A DNA stretch of 6,678 bases from Cytophagia bacterium (GTDB lineage: Bacteria > Bacteroidota > Bacteroidia > Cytophagales > Cyclobacteriaceae), in assembly GCA_013373005.1 (NCBI GenBank), contig JABXIP010000063.1, forward strand, positions 1-6,678, written 5' to 3'. Position 1 is the stretch's first letter. Every line of letters begins with the position of its first letter. Shown in pieces: positions 5,681-6,678 of this stretch. Made by a program: the position numbers and the translations under genes. The notes beneath the pieces are model-generated. The model made no database searches and had not been told where the DNA came from. It saw only the letters and a list, made by a program, of their open reading frames with translations.

Positions 5681-6250
5681 TTAAAAGAATACTTTTACTC
5701 CGAAGCCCGGGTCGATACCGAAGTATGCGTTTCCGGTTGTGGCTACCTCGAAGAATGGTTTAATGTCTAAGCTGATGGCCAATGGCGTATCCGGAATCAT
5801 CATTTCCAATCCCAGAATAAAATCTACACCTAGTCCGAAAGCATCATCTGCATCATCGAATCTGTTTCTGTCTACACCCAGGTTTGAGTCAGATTGAAAC
5901 ACTGCATGTCCACCGAATCCGTAGTATAGATCTATAATATCTGAGTCGAATGGGTTTGCATATTTCTCTGAAAGACCTGTAATGCTGAAAGAGTTATTTC
6001 CGAATCCTAGAATAGCTTCAAAAGCATTGCCTTTCGGGCTGAAATGTTTGTAGGTAATACCAGTGGTTCCTACAGCTCTTATACCCAAAGCATTGATACC
6101 ATAATTGTTGGCTACCTGAAGCATTGGGTCATGTACTCCTGTTGAATCATTTTCCGGAGTTCCGGTGCTTGCCTGGAGTTTATTGGTTGTACTCAATAGT
6201 GCTATTACCATCACTGCTACTCCAAGTATTGTTATTGCTGATTTTCTCAT
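5681..6250 (-). CDS. Outer-membrane beta-barrel-like protein with signal peptide
   Basis: This 189-residue protein is not assigned to a named family. It has a signal peptide (MRKS, hydrophobic core to about residue 20, likely cleavage after LQA at residue 27), then a short polar linker. The remainder is rich in glycine and aromatic residues and reads as amphipathic strands: GINALGIRAVG, GITYKHFSP, FEAILGFGNNSFSI, DLYYGFGGHAVF, FGLGVDFILGLEMMI, LAISLDIKPFFEV and FGIDPGFGVKVFF. The C-terminal phenylalanine is the usual beta-signal for outer-membrane assembly. An acidic loop DRNRFDDADDAF lies between two strands and may face outside. A small eight-stranded barrel is likely. It does not obviously align with the PorT-like barrel in the same cluster. 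It is the first gene after the regulator's terminator and has a sigma-54-like element before it. Confidence 0.82.
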   Translation of the reverse strand: MRKSAITILGVAVMVIALLSTTNKLQASTGTPENDSTGVHDPMLQVANNYGINALGIRAVGTTGITYKHFSPKGNAFEAILGFGNNSFSITGLSEKYANPFDSDIIDLYYGFGGHAVFQSDSNLGVDRNRFDDADDAFGLGVDFILGLEMMIPDTPLAISLDIKPFFEVATTGNAYFGIDPGFGVKVFF

Positions 6251-6284
6251 TTTTCTAAGGTTTTCGTTTTGGTACTTCCATTAA

Positions 6285-6301
6285 TGCCAAAATGAATCCA
6301 G
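6285..6301 (-). promoter_or_regulatory. Candidate sigma-54 (-24/-12) promoter
   Basis: On the minus strand CTGGATTCATTTTGGCA contains GG and GC separated by exactly ten bases (GG at 6299-6298, GC at 6287-6286), the invariant spacing of sigma-54 promoters. It keeps TGG at -24 and T-GCA around -12, but deviates from the CAC and TTGC consensus. A start site about 12 bases downstream would give a leader of about 24 nt before the ATG at 6250. The neighbouring gene encodes a sigma-54 activator, which supports the reading. One partial match in an AT-rich gap can still be chance. Confidence 0.4.
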
Positions 6302-6326
6302 TTTGAGAAATGAATGTAACTTATTG

Positions 6327-6340
6327 AAATACAAGTATTT
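6327..6340. promoter_or_regulatory. Small palindrome AAATAC-AA-GTATTT, possible activator site
   Basis: Perfect six-base arms around a two-base spacer lie about 26 bases upstream of the candidate -24 element. Dimeric Fis-type helix-turn-helix domains of NtrC-family regulators bind such dyads. Its distance from the promoter is shorter than usual for enhancer sites, and AT-rich palindromes arise easily by chance. Confidence 0.22.
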
Positions 6341-6355
6341 AAAATCTAATCCAAC

Positions 6356-6387
6356 AAAAAAGCCTCTACTTTTGAGAGGCTTTTTTT
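6356..6387. terminator. Strong intrinsic terminator after the sigma-54 regulator gene
   Basis: AAAAAAGCCTCT (6356-6367) pairs perfectly with AGAGGCTTTTTT (6375-6386) around the loop ACTTTTG. A-tracts and T-tracts flank the GC core on both sides, so it can work on either strand. It lies 24 nt after the minus-strand stop codon of the regulator and separates it from the envelope operon. Confidence 0.88.
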
Positions 6388-6410
6388 CAGTTTGACAAAG
6401 TTTTTGAGGC

Positions 6411-6678
6411 TTACATTTCCTTCAGCATTCGGTAGATAGTAGACTGACCAATATCCAATTTTTGGGCAACCAGCTTAATATCATCATCATATGTTTTGAG
6501 GTAATGCTTTACAATGCGTTGATTGTATTCCTTCAGAGTAAGCTCTTCTCCTGAGAATTCGGCCACAATATCTTTGGTTCCGAATGAAATGTCTTCGGCT
6601 TGAATGGTTTCTTCTTCAGACATTACCACCGATAGTTCCACCACCGATTTTAATTCTCGGATATTTCCAGGGTATCCG
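6411..6678 (-). CDS. Sigma-54-dependent enhancer-binding regulator, C-terminal part (5'-truncated by window edge)
   Basis: About 88 residues of the C-terminus are present; the start lies beyond the right edge. The first visible residues, GYPGNIRELKSVVELSVVM, are the end of the AAA+ sigma-54 interaction domain, matching the well-known (W/Y)PGN(V/I)REL motif with its sensor-2 arginine. After an acidic linker, residues near the end (LVAQKLDIGQSTIYRMLKE) form a Fis-type helix-turn-helix that binds enhancer DNA. Proteins of this family hydrolyse ATP to open promoter complexes made by sigma-54 RNA polymerase. Whether it carries a phosphoacceptor receiver domain or another sensor cannot be seen. It is followed by a strong terminator and then, on the same strand, by the envelope cluster, which carries a sigma-54-like promoter. 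Control of that cluster by this protein is a reasonable inference. Confidence 0.93.
   Translation of the reverse strand, partial: GYPGNIRELKSVVELSVVMSEEETIQAEDISFGTKDIVAEFSGEELTLKEYNQRIVKHYLKTYDDDIKLVAQKLDIGQSTIYRMLKEM

Overview
The window looks like a chromosomal segment from a member of the Bacteroidota, most likely a Cytophagales-type bacterium. The evidence is moderate-to-low GC, A-rich rather than Shine-Dalgarno leaders before most starts, an outer-membrane beta-barrel protein of the PorT-like type, a lipoprotein with a Bacteroidota-style charged tail after its cysteine, and an NtrC-family regulator whose C-terminus resembles those of this phylum. This is inferred from protein style only. 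No rRNA, tRNA, CRISPR array, transposase or phage gene was seen.

Layout from left to right. Bases 1-897 (+) are the 3' two thirds of a monofunctional aspartate kinase. Bases 898-1163 hold a small apparently frameshifted membrane-protein gene (minus) framed by degenerate heptameric repeats in opposite orientations, which run from just after the lysC stop to just past the stop of the next gene. Bases 1157-2752 (minus) carry three tightly packed genes: a SpoU/TrmH-type RNA 2'-O-methyltransferase followed by two membrane proteins of unknown function, with gene junctions of -1 and +1 nt. Bases 2753-2945 hold three successive hairpins, one of them a convincing intrinsic terminator. Bases 2946-6250 (minus) form an envelope cluster in which genes alternate between beta-barrel and coiled coil. 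In transcription order these are an outer-membrane beta-barrel protein, a coiled-coil lipoprotein, a PorT-like beta-barrel protein, a terminator, and a second coiled-coil protein that is a full-length paralogue of the lipoprotein but carries a membrane-spanning anchor instead of a lipobox. Bases 6411-6678 (minus) are the C-terminal end of a sigma-54-dependent enhancer-binding protein, closed by a strong terminator.

The first three envelope genes probably form one transcript. A GG-N10-GC element resembling a sigma-54 promoter lies about 35 nt before the first of them, next to the gene for a sigma-54 activator. The working hypothesis is that this is a sigma-54-controlled envelope module with barrel proteins in the outer membrane and two coiled-coil partners tethered by different anchors. 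The gene arrangement and paralogy are visible in the sequence; the shared function and the regulation are inference.
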